Source of the DNA: Okeanomitos corallinicola TIOX110
Lineage (GTDB): Bacteria; Cyanobacteriota; Cyanobacteriia; Cyanobacteriales; Nostocaceae
Assembly: GCF_038050375.1 (NCBI RefSeq)
Contig: NZ_CP150886.1
Coordinates: 2,521,318-2,585,317 of the forward strand
DNA: 64,000 nt
Reading direction: 5' to 3'
Numbering within the stretch: position 1 is the stretch's first letter; every line of letters begins with the position of its first letter. This document shows, piece by piece, positions 35,053 through 45,900 of the stretch. The notes below the pieces were generated by a model. The model was not told where the DNA came from, made no database searches, and was given only the letters and a program-made list of their open reading frames with translations. Both the position numbers and the translations under genes were made by a program.

Positions 35053-36341
35053 AAGAAGCAAAAGAAAAAGGTAATGATGCTTTTGATTTGTGGATGTATC
35101 TACGCAATAATGAAGCAAATGAAGCTCTAGAAATAAATGCTTTAGAAAAAGCAAGGGAAATTTATCAAAAAATTTTAGATGAGCTAGTAGCACTAGAAAA
35201 TCCTTTAGTAAATGATGGAATTGCCACTTTAAATAATAATTTAGGCAATGTTGCTATGGAATTAAGAGACTTTGTCCAAGCGACTGCTCATTACCAAATA
35301 GCTCTGAATATCAGAAACAAATCTGGAGATTTTCACAGGGCTGCTGGTATTTATCATAATTTGGGTAGAGTAGAACAACTGCAAAAACATTTTGACCAAG
35401 CAATATATTATTCAAAAAAAGCTTTGGAAATCTACGAGGATAATAAAAATATATATAAAACAGGAGACGCATATAAAGCGGCAGGTACATATTATCAATT
35501 GGGTGATATAGCGCGAGAACAAGGACAATTGAAGGAATCTCTCGACTACTCTCAAAAGGCTTTTAATATTTACAATAAGACTGGTAATTTACATGATATT
35601 GCAAGGATATATTATCAATTTGGTAATATAGCCTATTTACAAGAAAAAGTTGACAAAGCAAGAGATTTTTACAATAAATCCTTAAAGATATACGAGGATG
35701 CCAAAGACTGGTATAACACTGCTGATGTATATGTCCAATTGGGTACATTAACACAAAGACAACATCAATTTGATGACAGCGTTGCCTATTACAAAAAAGC
35801 CTTGAAAATTTTTGAAGATATAAAAAATTGGGATAAAGTTGCAACTGTATATCATCAACTTGGAATTATGTCACTGCAAGAGCAGCAGTTTAAGGAAGCA
35901 ATTAATTACTGCCAACAATCCCTAAACATAAGAGAAGATATACAGGATTGGTACAAAGCTGCGGATGATTATTGTTTATTGGGTATAATAGCACAGATAG
36001 AACAACAGTTTGAAATGGCAATGACTTATTACAAAAAATCATTGGAAATTTTTCAACAGTTTAAAGATTGGTATAAAATTCCATTAACATTGAGAGAATT
36101 AGGCAATGTGTTAGAAAATTTATTAAATTGGAATGAGGCTATGAAAATGTATATTCAAGCTTTTGAACTTGATATTGAGCATGAGAAAAAATGGATTAAC
36201 TTGCTTATCAAAGATTTAGCGCGAATGCTCAACCAATTAGGAGAAAACCAATTTGAAGCAATCTGGCGTGAGATAACAGGTGAAGATTGCGCTGGAGAAA
36301 TACGTGATGCAATTTGGTCAGCACCAGATAATCTAAAATGA
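35049..36341 (+). CDS. TPR sensor part split from the CHAT-STAND protein
   Basis: 430 aa from GTG 35049; GTGA overlaps the upstream stop by 4 nt, favouring translational coupling. After a short helical lead (EKGNDAFDLWMYLRNNEANE) come eight TPRs of about 40 residues with the same W/Y-x-x-LG pattern (YYQLGDIAREQGQLKESLDY). The C-terminus (GENQFEAIWREITGED) caps the array. The split coincides with a tandem GATGA/GATG duplication at 35041-35049; deleting 5 nt makes one frame with the CHAT-STAND gene. It would supply target recognition. Whether two separate chains still assemble is unknown. Confidence 0.88.
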   Translation: MKEAKEKGNDAFDLWMYLRNNEANEALEINALEKAREIYQKILDELVALENPLVNDGIATLNNNLGNVAMELRDFVQATAHYQIALNIRNKSGDFHRAAGIYHNLGRVEQLQKHFDQAIYYSKKALEIYEDNKNIYKTGDAYKAAGTYYQLGDIAREQGQLKESLDYSQKAFNIYNKTGNLHDIARIYYQFGNIAYLQEKVDKARDFYNKSLKIYEDAKDWYNTADVYVQLGTLTQRQHQFDDSVAYYKKALKIFEDIKNWDKVATVYHQLGIMSLQEQQFKEAINYCQQSLNIREDIQDWYKAADDYCLLGIIAQIEQQFEMAMTYYKKSLEIFQQFKDWYKIPLTLRELGNVLENLLNWNEAMKMYIQAFELDIEHEKKWINLLIKDLARMLNQLGENQFEAIWREITGEDCAGEIRDAIWSAPDNLK

Positions 36342-36375
36342 GAATATTTAAAAGAGAAACATAACCTGTAAAAAC

Positions 36376-36783
36376 ATGACTATCCAATTAACCTCTGCCG
36401 AAATCCAAGAAATTCAGCAACTTCTCAAAGACTACGCCCCAGCACAAGCAGCATTCACTACTCTAGAGAAATATAATGGCAGATTTGACACCAGTTTTGA
36501 TGAACTGTGGCAAGAAAAAACGAGTATAGAAGTCTATGGTAATAAATCTCTATGGGATTCTACCCTAAAAATTCTGCGCGAAGAACTCTGTGGTGATGAT
36601 GGCTTTCGCTCTCAATTTCAAGAATATACCAAAAACCCGGCCAGCGCCCCTTTACTCACAGGGTTAATAGTCTCTGTAACTACTTTATCAGGCTTACCTC
36701 TTGATCCGGCGATCTCTACTGTCGTTGTTTTATATTTGCTCAAAGTGGGTTTGAAGATTTTTTGCGAATATACCGCTCCATAA
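36376..36783 (+). CDS. Small third protein of the CHAT operon, hydrophobic C-terminus
   Basis: 135 aa, 34 bp after the TPR gene. The N-terminus is helical and amphipathic (LTSAEIQEIQQLLKDYAP, FDELWQEKTSIEVYG). The last 45 residues are uncharged and hydrophobic (SAPLLTGLIVSVTTLSGLPL, STVVVLYLLKVGLKIF) and could insert into a membrane. Position suggests it is the substrate, effector or regulator of the protease. I do not know the family. The comparison with protease-activated pore-formers is speculation. Confidence 0.6.
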   Translation: MTIQLTSAEIQEIQQLLKDYAPAQAAFTTLEKYNGRFDTSFDELWQEKTSIEVYGNKSLWDSTLKILREELCGDDGFRSQFQEYTKNPASAPLLTGLIVSVTTLSGLPLDPAISTVVVLYLLKVGLKIFCEYTAP

Positions 36784-36808
36784 ATCTTATTTTTATGCTA
36801 TAAACACA

Positions 36809-36860
36809 TAATTTTGGATTTTAGACCGACATTAAACATCCAATCCAAAATCCAAAATTA
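36809..36860. repeat. Hairpin downstream of the CHAT operon
   Basis: TAATTTTGGATTTTAG (36809-36824) pairs with CCAAAATCCAAAATTA (36845-36860) with one mismatch, loop about 20 nt. It follows the operon by 26 bp and could terminate transcription. The same ATTTTGGATTTT palindrome is a common cyanobacterial intergenic repeat, and no U-run follows. Confidence 0.5.
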
Positions 36861-37033
36861 TCCTTCAACTTCCTCCTAATTAAACTCCCTGAAATAACCT
36901 ACAAACACCAAGAATCACCACTAATAAATCCCTACCATCAGCACCCCTCTTAATAGACATCTCCCAATTCAAAATCATAGTCACAGCCTTAGCTAGATTG
37001 GTCTAACGCGAGATAATATAAAAATAGAATCTA

Positions 37034-37735
37034 ATGAAAAATACTATGCAAGCATACAAACTCAAAGGAAAAATTGATTCATCTGGTAACTTGGTAATTA
37101 CCGACCCCCTGAATTTACCCCCCGGAGATGTGGAAATTGTAGTTTGGCAAGCTACTGAGACGCTTGATAATACCACAACTCCAGCCAGTGAACCAGCAGC
37201 AGAAACACCCAGAAGACGAACTCAAATCAAAGCCTTGCAAAACTGGTTTGAAAAAACCCAACCAGCACCTCCTGATTTTGATCCAGATGATCCGCCAATG
37301 CTAGAAAATACGGTGAAGATGGTGGTACTTGCGCCCTTGTTAGATTTGGCGGGTTTTTATCATAAACCGTTTAGGATTGAAACAGAAACGGGTGTGGCTT
37401 TAGAAATGGAGGATGAAGGAACGATTATTCGGGGGCGAATTGATGTTTTGGTGTTAAAAAATCGGCTTTGGTTGTTGGTAATTGAATCAAAACGGAGTGA
37501 TTTTGCGGTGACACGCGCAATTCCTCAAGCTTTGGCTTATATGTTGGGTAATGAGGAAACTGTGCTACCAACCTTTGGCATGATTACCAATGGTAATGAG
37601 TTTTTATTTTTAAAGGTATTGGAACATAAATATGCTAATTCACGGCTGTTTTCTTTGGTAAATCCTGATAATGAGCTTTATAGGGTATTACAGGTATTGA
37701 AGCGTTTGGGGATGGAAACGATAGCGTATTGCTAA
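37034..37735 (+). CDS. Nuclease-like protein with AbrB/antitoxin-like N-terminus
   Basis: 233 aa (ATG 37034; ATG 37046 also fits). Residues 1-40 (LKGKIDSSGNLVITDPLNLP) have the strand-turn pattern of short cyanobacterial antitoxins or AbrB-like arms. After a Thr/Pro linker, residues ~95-233 are a type I restriction HsdR-N/PD-(D/E)XK-like domain: GRIDVLVLKNRLWLLVIESK, with Asp near 137 and the E-x-K in ESKR. A fused antitoxin-nuclease arrangement is unusual. No methyltransferase subunit lies beside it. Confidence 0.75.
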   Translation: MKNTMQAYKLKGKIDSSGNLVITDPLNLPPGDVEIVVWQATETLDNTTTPASEPAAETPRRRTQIKALQNWFEKTQPAPPDFDPDDPPMLENTVKMVVLAPLLDLAGFYHKPFRIETETGVALEMEDEGTIIRGRIDVLVLKNRLWLLVIESKRSDFAVTRAIPQALAYMLGNEETVLPTFGMITNGNEFLFLKVLEHKYANSRLFSLVNPDNELYRVLQVLKRLGMETIAYC

Positions 37736-37842
37736 CGCAAGGCTAACGCCAACGCAAAGCGTCCCGGAGGGAACTAGCGCGACCTAGGAATCGCGTTCAA
37801 TGAGACATAAAATTGTATCCCCTCAATATTTCGGGGAAAGAA
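37736..37842. repeat. GC-rich Nostocales repeat
   Basis: Directly after the nuclease stop come repeated CTAACGCAAGGCTAACGCC and CAAAGCGTCCCGGAGGGAAC, the same class of short palindromic repeat found inside the IS701 transposase and the helicase. Non-coding. Confidence 0.55.
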
Positions 37843-38040
37843 TTATTCAGGCAGGGAGGCCAATCTATATTTAATACAGTAGCTATCCATGCACCTCGAA
37901 ATTCTCTTTGTGGTATTGGGGGGGGATAATATTGGGATATTTGGGGTTTTGGGTTTGTTTTCCTGTGCTTGGATGGGAAATGTGGGACTAATTGCTAACA
38001 GTCCACTGAGAAAAATCGCTTTAATCTTGACAATTTTCAT
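37843..38040 (-). CDS. Small exported protein candidate, 65 aa
   Basis: ATG 38040. A clear signal peptide (KIVKIKAIFLSGLLAISPTF, cleavage likely after PIQA) precedes a short Pro/Asn-rich mature part (NKPKTPNIPILSPPNTTK). One cysteine pair (CMDSYC). It overlaps by ATGA a 27-codon ORF (38120-38037) of unknown value. Plausible but unproven. Confidence 0.4.
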   Translation of the reverse strand: MKIVKIKAIFLSGLLAISPTFPIQAQENKPKTPNIPILSPPNTTKRISRCMDSYCIKYRLASLPE

Positions 38041-38471
38041 GTTTCATTAGGTAATTTTTTGCTTCTTCGGTACTTTTCTTCAAATTCGTTGAAAGCCTTA
38101 TTATATAGGCGTTTCATCGAAAATCATGGCATTATGCTTCATCAACTTTTCCTCATCAGGGTTTTGTGATCATCAATCCTCAACTACTATAAAAACAACG
38201 AGGGTGAAATGATGATACTTTAAGCATTAGCTCCCATTTCTCGTTAGGCTTGGCCAAAACAATCAGGTCAAAAATTCCTTGCAGGTTTCCCACAAGAGTT
38301 TTTTAACGTATTGTATTGAAAGCAGAATAAGGGTTTCAGATTCCAGACTACTTTTTAGGCACAACGCTTATTTATGCTTGCTTTTACCAGTTTTGCCAAA
38401 ATTTATTTAGGCTACAGTATTGATACTGAGAGAGCTTTTTACATCCTTTCTTACTTTGCAAACACCCTCAT
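38041..38471. other. Intergenic region before the large SWIM/SNF2 gene
   Basis: 431 bp. A 27-codon minus-strand ORF (MKRLYNKAFNEFEEKYRR) ends at the small exported-protein start. Nothing else recognisable. AT-rich, with no clear promoter hexamers. Confidence 0.4.
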
Positions 38472-41400
38472 ATGCCAACTCTACCAATTTCTGAAGCAAT
38501 AATTCGCCATAACTCTAATTCCTCATCTTACAGTCGTGGTGAAGATTATTATCGTAGAGATGCAATTGCAGACCTGAAAAAACGAGGTAATCTAATTCAA
38601 GCAGCAGTAGAAGGAAGCGAAATTAGACCCTATCAAGTCAGTATCAATTTTGATGCAGCCGGCATTACCTCAGATGATTGTAACTGTGATTACAATTATG
38701 ATGGGTGGTGTAAACATATTGTCGCTACTTTATTATGTTGTTTACGTAAATCAGAAACAATTACAGAACGTCCCACATTAGAACAGTTATTAAATTGTCT
38801 TGATATTGTTCAAACCCAAAGATTATTACAGGAATTAGTAGAAAATCAGCCAGAACTAATTGATGAAATTGATAACTTTGTCAGTTTAATAGATTTGCCA
38901 AAACCAGCTAAAAAGCAACCATCTACCCCACAACGGAATATTGATGTCAAACCATTTCGTTCTCAGGTCAAGCGGATTTTACGAGATGGATTACAAGAAT
39001 TAGAATATGGTTCAGAAGATAGTGAATTTATAGATGAATTACTAGCTATAGTTGAGGAAGTACAAGAATTTGTAAGGAATGGAGATGGTAATAATGCCGT
39101 TTTAATTCTGGAAGCTATCACCACAGCTTACACCGAAGAATGGAATGAATTATACAATTATGGTGCAGACTGCTTTTCCATAGCAGAGAATCTTGATATC
39201 GCATGGACAGAAGCAATTTTATATGATGCGTTAATGCTATTGGCAGATAAATGTGATGAACCTGAAAAATATATCTCAGATTATTTGCATTTGATGTTGG
39301 CAGAACAATATTTCTTACGTGGTGATACGGAAGATGCACAGGATAGTTTGAAAGAGATATCAGAAGAATTTGCAAATAATGGCGCTATTGGTTGGGGTTG
39401 GTCAAGTTTTTTACGGGGTGAGAACGAGAAAGCTATTAAATATTATACAGATGCCCTAAAATCATTGAAAAAAGCCACAGGCAAACGCCAAATATATTTT
39501 AATACAATTGCTGGCTTATTCTTTATTTTAGCACTGTTGAAAGATGGTTCACCAGAACGCCTCAAAGAAGCAGAAAATTACACCAATATCATGATTCGGC
39601 AATCAGATCATTTTCTTAATTCAGTTTATATAAGACTGAAAATGATTCTGCAAGTTCAGCAAGGTGATATTACTCAAAAAGAATTAATAGTTAATGCTCC
39701 CATTCCTTCCTTAGAAAAAGAAAATAGTTTAGAAACATTCTTTTCTTCTCTATGTCTGTACTGGATGGATGTGGATGCTGCAAAAAAACAATTACCAGAT
39801 TTATTAGAACCATTGTACAGGAGAGCGACCTGCTTTCAGCAGCGCTTCGCTAACGCATCCGGTCATCACTGGTTAGCAATGGAAACCGCAGAACTCCTAT
39901 CCCGACTCAAACCCAGCAGCAACTACCAACAACAAGCACAAGCAATACGAGAAGACAACGAAGTTGAAACCATCATAGATATCATCGAACCCCAAGAAGC
40001 TTGGGAAATGTGTCTTAATGCCCTAGCAAACCTGCAAAAAGAAGCCCCAACACCCACAAAACCCCAATCAGAACTACGTTTAGCATGGTTCATTACCTTC
40101 TACCCTAGCCAATGTGGTCTGCAACCCAAAGAACAAAAAATTAGTGTCAAAGGACAATGGAGTAAAGGTCGTCCCATTGCCCTCAAAAATCTGAGCAATA
40201 ATTTAAGTGAGTATGATTATCTTACTCATCAAGATATTCGGGCTTGTAATTGTATTGAAACTTATGGCGATGGTTATTATGGCAAAGTTAACTATCGCTT
40301 CAACGAAAAAACCATCCTCGCATTAATTGGACATCCCTTAGTTTTTTGGGAAGATAACCCTAATATCCGGGTAGAAATAGTCAAAGGAGAACCAGAACTA
40401 CTCGTTAAAAAAGAAAAACAAGGTCGTCTCACCTTAGAATTTTCACCCAAATTAACATCACAAAATATCATCAATATCAAAGAAACCCCCACCCGCATAA
40501 AAGTCATTGAAATTACACCTGAACATAGACGTATAGGCGAAATTTTGGGTAAGGAAAATAAACTAAACGTCCCCATCATTGCCGAGAAAAAAGTTCTAGC
40601 AGCCATCAACGCCGTTTCCGGTATTGTCACCGTTCATTCTGACATTGGTGGAGGAGTAGAAGGTGCAGAAGAAGTACCCGCCCAAACTTTACCCCATATT
40701 CATCTTTTACCTGCCAATGCAGGTTTGAAAGTTACCCTGTTATCACGTCCTTTTGTCCAAGGTGGACCTTATTTCCGTCCCGGTGCAGGTGGAGAAACAG
40801 TCATTGCTGAAATTGAAGGTAAACGTTTACAAACTAGAAGAAACTTATCAGAAGAAAAACAACTTGCCCAAACTGCCATTCAAGCTTGTCCCACCCTCAG
40901 CACAGAAGAAGAAGACAGCGAATGGTTAATAGAAAACCCAGAGGACTGTTTAGAACTACTTTTAGAACTACAAGCATTAGGAAACAGCGTAGTTATTGAA
41001 TGGCCAGAAGGGGAAAAACTGCGGGTTAGTCATAATGCAGACTTGAAAGATTTTAACTTATCAATTCAACGTCAACAAGATTGGTTTGCTGCTACTGGTG
41101 AATTGAAATTAAGTGCAGATTTAGTATTGGATATGCAGCAACTATTGGAACTCTTAGAAAAAACTCCTAGCAGGTTTATTCCTCTTGGTGATGGTCAATT
41201 TTTAGCTTTAACCCAAGCCTTTCGGAAACGTTTGGATGAGTTACGATTATTTTCCGAAAAACATGGTAAAGGGATGCGTTTTCACCCCTTAGCAACACTA
41301 GGGTTAGAAGATTTTGTAGATGAAGTAGGGAAACTCAAAGCAGATAAACATTGGAAAGAACATATCAAGAAACTCAAGGAAGTGCAAGACCTTAAACCAG

Positions 41401-42803
41401 AACTTCCATCTACATTCCAAGCCGAATTACGAGATTATCAGATGGAAGGTTTTTGTTGGTTGGCGCGTTTAGCACATTGGGGTGTAGGTGCTTGTTTAGC
41501 TGACCAAATGGGACTGGGTAAAACCGTGCAAGCATTAGCTGTTATTCTCAGAAATGCCCATCATGGATCAACTCTAATTATTGCCCCAACTTCCGTTTGT
41601 ATGAATTGGGTAAGTGAAGCAGAGAAATTTGCCCCAACTTTGAATATCATTCAATTTACAGGTTCTAACCGCCAAAAATTACTAGATGGCTTACAACCCT
41701 TGGATATGTTGGTTTGTAGTTATGGTTTATTGCAGCAGGATGAAGTAGCACAAATGCTGTCTGGGGTGCAGTGGCAAACCATTGTTTTAGATGAAGCTCA
41801 AGCTATCAAAAATATGTCTACTAAACGTTCCCAGGCGGCGATGAATTTGCAAGCTAATTTTAAATTATTGACTACTGGGACACCGATTGAAAATCATCTG
41901 GGTGAGTTGTGGAATTTGTTCCGATTTATTAATCCTGGTTTATTGGGTTCTTTTGAAAGTTTTAATCAACGTTTTGCCAATCCTATTGAGAGATATCAAG
42001 ATAAACAAGCACGAAATAAACTCAAAAAATTAATTCAACCATTTCTATTAAGACGTACAAAAAATCAGGTGTTGGAAGAATTGCCTTCTCGTACAGAGAT
42101 TTTACTTCATGTGGAGTTGAGTAAAGAGGAAAAGGCATTTTATGAAGCTTTGCGTCGTCAAGCTATATCTAAATTGAGTGAAAGTGATGCAGATGCAGGA
42201 CAAAAACATTTGCAAGTTTTAGCAGAGATTATGAGGTTGCGTCGCGCTTGCTGTAATCCTAGTTTGGTGATGCCTGATACTGAGTTATCTAGTTCTAAGT
42301 TGCAACTTTTTGGTGAGGTGTTGGGTGAACTGTTGGAAAATCGCCATAAGGCTTTGGTGTTTAGTCAGTTTGTAGATCATTTGCATATTATCCGTAATTA
42401 TTTGGATAGTCAAAGTATTAAATATCAGTATTTAGATGGTAGTACCCCAATGAATGAACGGAAAAAAAGTGTGGATGCGTTTCAAGCTGGGGAGGGGGAT
42501 GTGTTTCTGATTAGTTTGAAGGCTGGGGGTACAGGACTGAATCTAACTGCGGCTGATTATGTTATCCATACAGACCCTTGGTGGAATCCGGCGGTTGAGG
42601 ATCAAGCTTCTGACCGCGCCCACCGCATTGGCCAACAACGCCCGGTGACGATTTATAGGTTGGTAGCAAAGGACACTATTGAGGATAAGATTGTGGAGTT
42701 ACATCACCATAAGCGGGATTTGGCGGATAGTCTCTTGGAAGGTACGGATATGAGTGGGAAGATTTCTACTGAGGCTTTGTTACAATTGATTCATGAAGGT
42801 TAG
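38472..42803 (+). CDS. SWIM-SNF2 fusion, DNA translocase 1443 aa
   Basis: A SWIM zinc finger at the N-terminus (Cys70, Cys72, Cys80, His82: DCNCDYNYDGWCKHI) is joined in one chain to a long TPR-like helical region (~150-560), a beta-rich middle, and an SNF2 ATPase: Walker A ADQMGLGKTVQALA near 1010, motif II VLDEAQAIKN near 1110, LTTGTPIENHLGEL, and ISLKAGGTGLNLT with QASDRAHRIGQ. Length is normal for this family. It is the fused counterpart of the split pair at 5749-10776. It should remodel or translocate on DNA and may belong to the restriction gene that follows 136 bp later. Confidence 0.95.
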   Translation: MPTLPISEAIIRHNSNSSSYSRGEDYYRRDAIADLKKRGNLIQAAVEGSEIRPYQVSINFDAAGITSDDCNCDYNYDGWCKHIVATLLCCLRKSETITERPTLEQLLNCLDIVQTQRLLQELVENQPELIDEIDNFVSLIDLPKPAKKQPSTPQRNIDVKPFRSQVKRILRDGLQELEYGSEDSEFIDELLAIVEEVQEFVRNGDGNNAVLILEAITTAYTEEWNELYNYGADCFSIAENLDIAWTEAILYDALMLLADKCDEPEKYISDYLHLMLAEQYFLRGDTEDAQDSLKEISEEFANNGAIGWGWSSFLRGENEKAIKYYTDALKSLKKATGKRQIYFNTIAGLFFILALLKDGSPERLKEAENYTNIMIRQSDHFLNSVYIRLKMILQVQQGDITQKELIVNAPIPSLEKENSLETFFSSLCLYWMDVDAAKKQLPDLLEPLYRRATCFQQRFANASGHHWLAMETAELLSRLKPSSNYQQQAQAIREDNEVETIIDIIEPQEAWEMCLNALANLQKEAPTPTKPQSELRLAWFITFYPSQCGLQPKEQKISVKGQWSKGRPIALKNLSNNLSEYDYLTHQDIRACNCIETYGDGYYGKVNYRFNEKTILALIGHPLVFWEDNPNIRVEIVKGEPELLVKKEKQGRLTLEFSPKLTSQNIINIKETPTRIKVIEITPEHRRIGEILGKENKLNVPIIAEKKVLAAINAVSGIVTVHSDIGGGVEGAEEVPAQTLPHIHLLPANAGLKVTLLSRPFVQGGPYFRPGAGGETVIAEIEGKRLQTRRNLSEEKQLAQTAIQACPTLSTEEEDSEWLIENPEDCLELLLELQALGNSVVIEWPEGEKLRVSHNADLKDFNLSIQRQQDWFAATGELKLSADLVLDMQQLLELLEKTPSRFIPLGDGQFLALTQAFRKRLDELRLFSEKHGKGMRFHPLATLGLEDFVDEVGKLKADKHWKEHIKKLKEVQDLKPELPSTFQAELRDYQMEGFCWLARLAHWGVGACLADQMGLGKTVQALAVILRNAHHGSTLIIAPTSVCMNWVSEAEKFAPTLNIIQFTGSNRQKLLDGLQPLDMLVCSYGLLQQDEVAQMLSGVQWQTIVLDEAQAIKNMSTKRSQAAMNLQANFKLLTTGTPIENHLGELWNLFRFINPGLLGSFESFNQRFANPIERYQDKQARNKLKKLIQPFLLRRTKNQVLEELPSRTEILLHVELSKEEKAFYEALRRQAISKLSESDADAGQKHLQVLAEIMRLRRACCNPSLVMPDTELSSSKLQLFGEVLGELLENRHKALVFSQFVDHLHIIRNYLDSQSIKYQYLDGSTPMNERKKSVDAFQAGEGDVFLISLKAGGTGLNLTAADYVIHTDPWWNPAVEDQASDRAHRIGQQRPVTIYRLVAKDTIEDKIVELHHHKRDLADSLLEGTDMSGKISTEALLQLIHEG

Positions 42804-42939
42804 GTTTTTAGGTGTTAGGGGATGGTAGTGGGGAAGGCGATCGCTTGTTGAAAGAGAAAGTAAGAAAAGGGCGATCGCACAATACTAATCTGCCTTATAT
42901 TAAAATGTCAATCATCACTCAATACAGAGAGGTTAGACT
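42804..42939. promoter_or_regulatory. Short gap with two HIP1 sites and the restriction-gene ribosome site
   Basis: Two HIP1 octamers lie at 42837-42844 and 42869-42876. AGAGAGG at 42926-42932 is 7 nt from the GTG at 42940 and decides that start. Confidence 0.6.
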
Positions 42940-45900
42940 GTGCCTAAAAATAGTAGATCACCAAAACAACAGCTGAACGCATTAGAAAAATGGCTGGCTT
43001 TAGAGTGGAATAGGCCGGAAAGATCCTACAATCCAGATGTCCGAGATTTTTTGTCAGCATTGCTTGATTATCCTAAAGATCATGTTGTCACAGAGGATGC
43101 AGCCGGAGGAGGGTATGCAGATATTAAGCTTTTAACCCATGAAAAAATCGCTTGGGTTGTGGGTGATTTAAAAAAAGATGATAAAGAACTGACTACAGAA
43201 ACCGGACGACAAAAGCTATGGAATCAAAAGCGCAAATATGTTGAAGGTTTAACTCGCTATGTTGTATTTCTTACGGCTCACTATCTTTGGATTGTTATAC
43301 CAACAGGTGAGGCTGTTCAAGGTTTAGAAAATCCAATTTATTTATCTGATATTACTTTTGAAGAATTGAGAGAAACACTCAAATTTCTTTCTTATTCACA
43401 AGCATCTCACAATAATCAATGGCAAACTTTTATTGAAGGAAACCTACCTTATATTTATTTAAAACTTGATACAAATGATACTTTAAATCAATTGCGACAA
43501 GATTTACAAATTAGTTTTACAGAATTAAACGCTGCCGCAGAAGGTGTTATTGCAGCATTAAGTAAAAATTATGAATATTTTAAGCAGCAAGAAAAAGAAG
43601 CTGAGGGCAATTTAGCATCTGCGACGAAAGATAGTAGAGAGCGAGCAATGATGCGCCTCAAACGTAAATTTAATTTTGAAAGGCATTTATGTGAGGATAT
43701 TTTACCCCAGTTTGAAGCTCAATATGGGCGAGAAATAAATGCAAAAGATAAACAAATACAAGAAAGAATTAGGGAGGCATTTGCGGCTGATTCTGTAGCT
43801 GTATTGATTGCACGAGTTTTGTTTCTACGATTAGTAGAGGATTTAGAATTAACCAATAAACGACGACTTTCTAATGGTGGTCCAAAAGATTGGTCAGCGT
43901 TTGTTGATCACCTAATTGGAGATGCAAAGGCATTAGTAAAACTGGTTGCTGAGGACTTGGGACGGCTGTATCATGAACCATTTGAACAAAATGTGTTTGA
44001 TTGGATTTATGAAACAAATGGAGCATTAAATGAAGCATTACAACGTCTGATTCTCCGATTTAATGCTTATGATTTTTCGGGGTTATCTGAAGAAATTTTA
44101 GGAGACATTTATCAAGGATTTTTACCTGTTGCTAAACGAAAAAGATTAGGAGAATTTTATACACCCCCTTCAATTGTTGATTGGTTATTAGAACAAACTG
44201 TTTTCAGTCACGCAGAAGGAAAATTACTAGATCCATCTTGTGGCAGTGGTTCATTTCTCGTGCGCTATGTTCATCGCTGTTTGGAAGATGCAAAAGCGAG
44301 AGATTTAGATATAGATTTTGTATTGCAAGAGCTACAAAAAAATGTTTGGGGGTTTGATCTGAATCCATTTGCCGCTTTCATCAGCCACTTTCAATTAATG
44401 TGGGCAATGATAAGATTTAAACCTTCTAGAAAACAAACAGATATTCCCAATATTTATGTTTATAACTTAAATAGTTTGCTTCGGGATGATGATTTGGTTT
44501 CGATTTTAGGAGAAGATTTTTTATCTCCTGGATCATGGGAACGCGATCGCAGTCAGTGGAAATACATTCTCGGAAATCCGCCTTACATTCGTGCCGAACG
44601 GGTAAAATATGGCGAGGAAATGAAAGGACTATGGCAACAAGTCTGGGGACAAAATGCTGATACAGGCTTAGTTTTTCTCTATCGTTCTTTGACAGAATGG
44701 TTAGAACCGAATGGCTTTTTAGGCATGGTGGTAAGTGGTGGTTATGCTAACTCAGAAGCTGCCGCAAAGGTTTGGAAACTGCTTTATCCAAGACAAAATG
44801 CGGCATTAAGAAAAATAGTTTGGCTAGAATTTGCTGGAAAACAGTGGGATGCAAATGTAATTCCTATGTTGTTAGTAATTGAAAAAACATCAGCCCAAGA
44901 AGATGATGAAATTGAAGTTTATGTACCATCAAAATGGCCAAGTAATGAACAATCGGTGAAAATTAAATACAAAGATTTTTTTGATGCCAAAATTAGTCCA
45001 AGAATTACTGCTATTGATCCCAGTAATCCCGCAGAAGCTTTGTGGGGAGATTATTTGTTACCATTGGTGCATCCTCATGATGTTCCAATACTAAAAAAAC
45101 TTTATCCAAACGGTAATGGTGGAAACGTTGTTGAGTTAAAAGAAGCAGTTGCACGACAAATCAGCCGAAATAACCGCCCATTTTGGTTTACCTATGGCAT
45201 TCAAAGAGGTGGAACAGAAGTGACCCCAGAATCTACAGGAGCAAGTGCTGTTCAAGTCATTGCTGGACGCAGTATATCAATGGGTTGGGCAGGGGAGTTT
45301 ACTGGTTGGGTTGATCTTGAAGCTGTTAAGAACAGACCCTACGGAAAACTTAGTCTTTGGGCTGATCAAACTTATGATAATTTTCTTGCAGTTGCTAAGT
45401 TTACTCTTGCTCCAACTTCTGCTGTAGTATCTAGCAACAGCAATGAGCAAATTTTGGCAGCAATTGATACAGTTATCGTTGCCTTGCCTAAACCTGACGG
45501 ACCATCAATAGAAGCGGTTGCAGCATATCTGAATAGTAAAGTTGTTCGTTTCTATTGGGCTGTAAGACTACGTTCAGGAGTATTAGAAGGATCTTCACGA
45601 ACAACTTTTTATCCTCGAACACTTGAAGCTTTACCCTGGTTAAAAAATTTAGAACCTGATATAGAACAGCAATTAGTAGATAGTTATAATAATCTAGCTC
45701 GTTTAGCCGCGATCGCTAGAAACAATCCCAATGAGTGGCTATTATCAGAAGTAGAAAAGCAAATTGTCACAAGTCGCTACAGGTTAAGCGATCGCAGTTT
45801 GGGTTTAAACTTTTCTAACTGGAGTCAAGAAGACGTATTAGCAGAAGAATTAATCTTGGATAATAACTGTATTCGCACAGGTTTGTTTTCCATAGAACTG

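Noticed and set aside
37843-38040. Leader peptide upstream of the exported protein
   Set aside because: The 27-codon ORF overlaps by ATGA but lacks any family or ribosome site, so it is mentioned only as context.
40292-40630. 112-codon minus-strand ORF
   Set aside because: Antisense shadow of the SWIM/SNF2 fusion gene.
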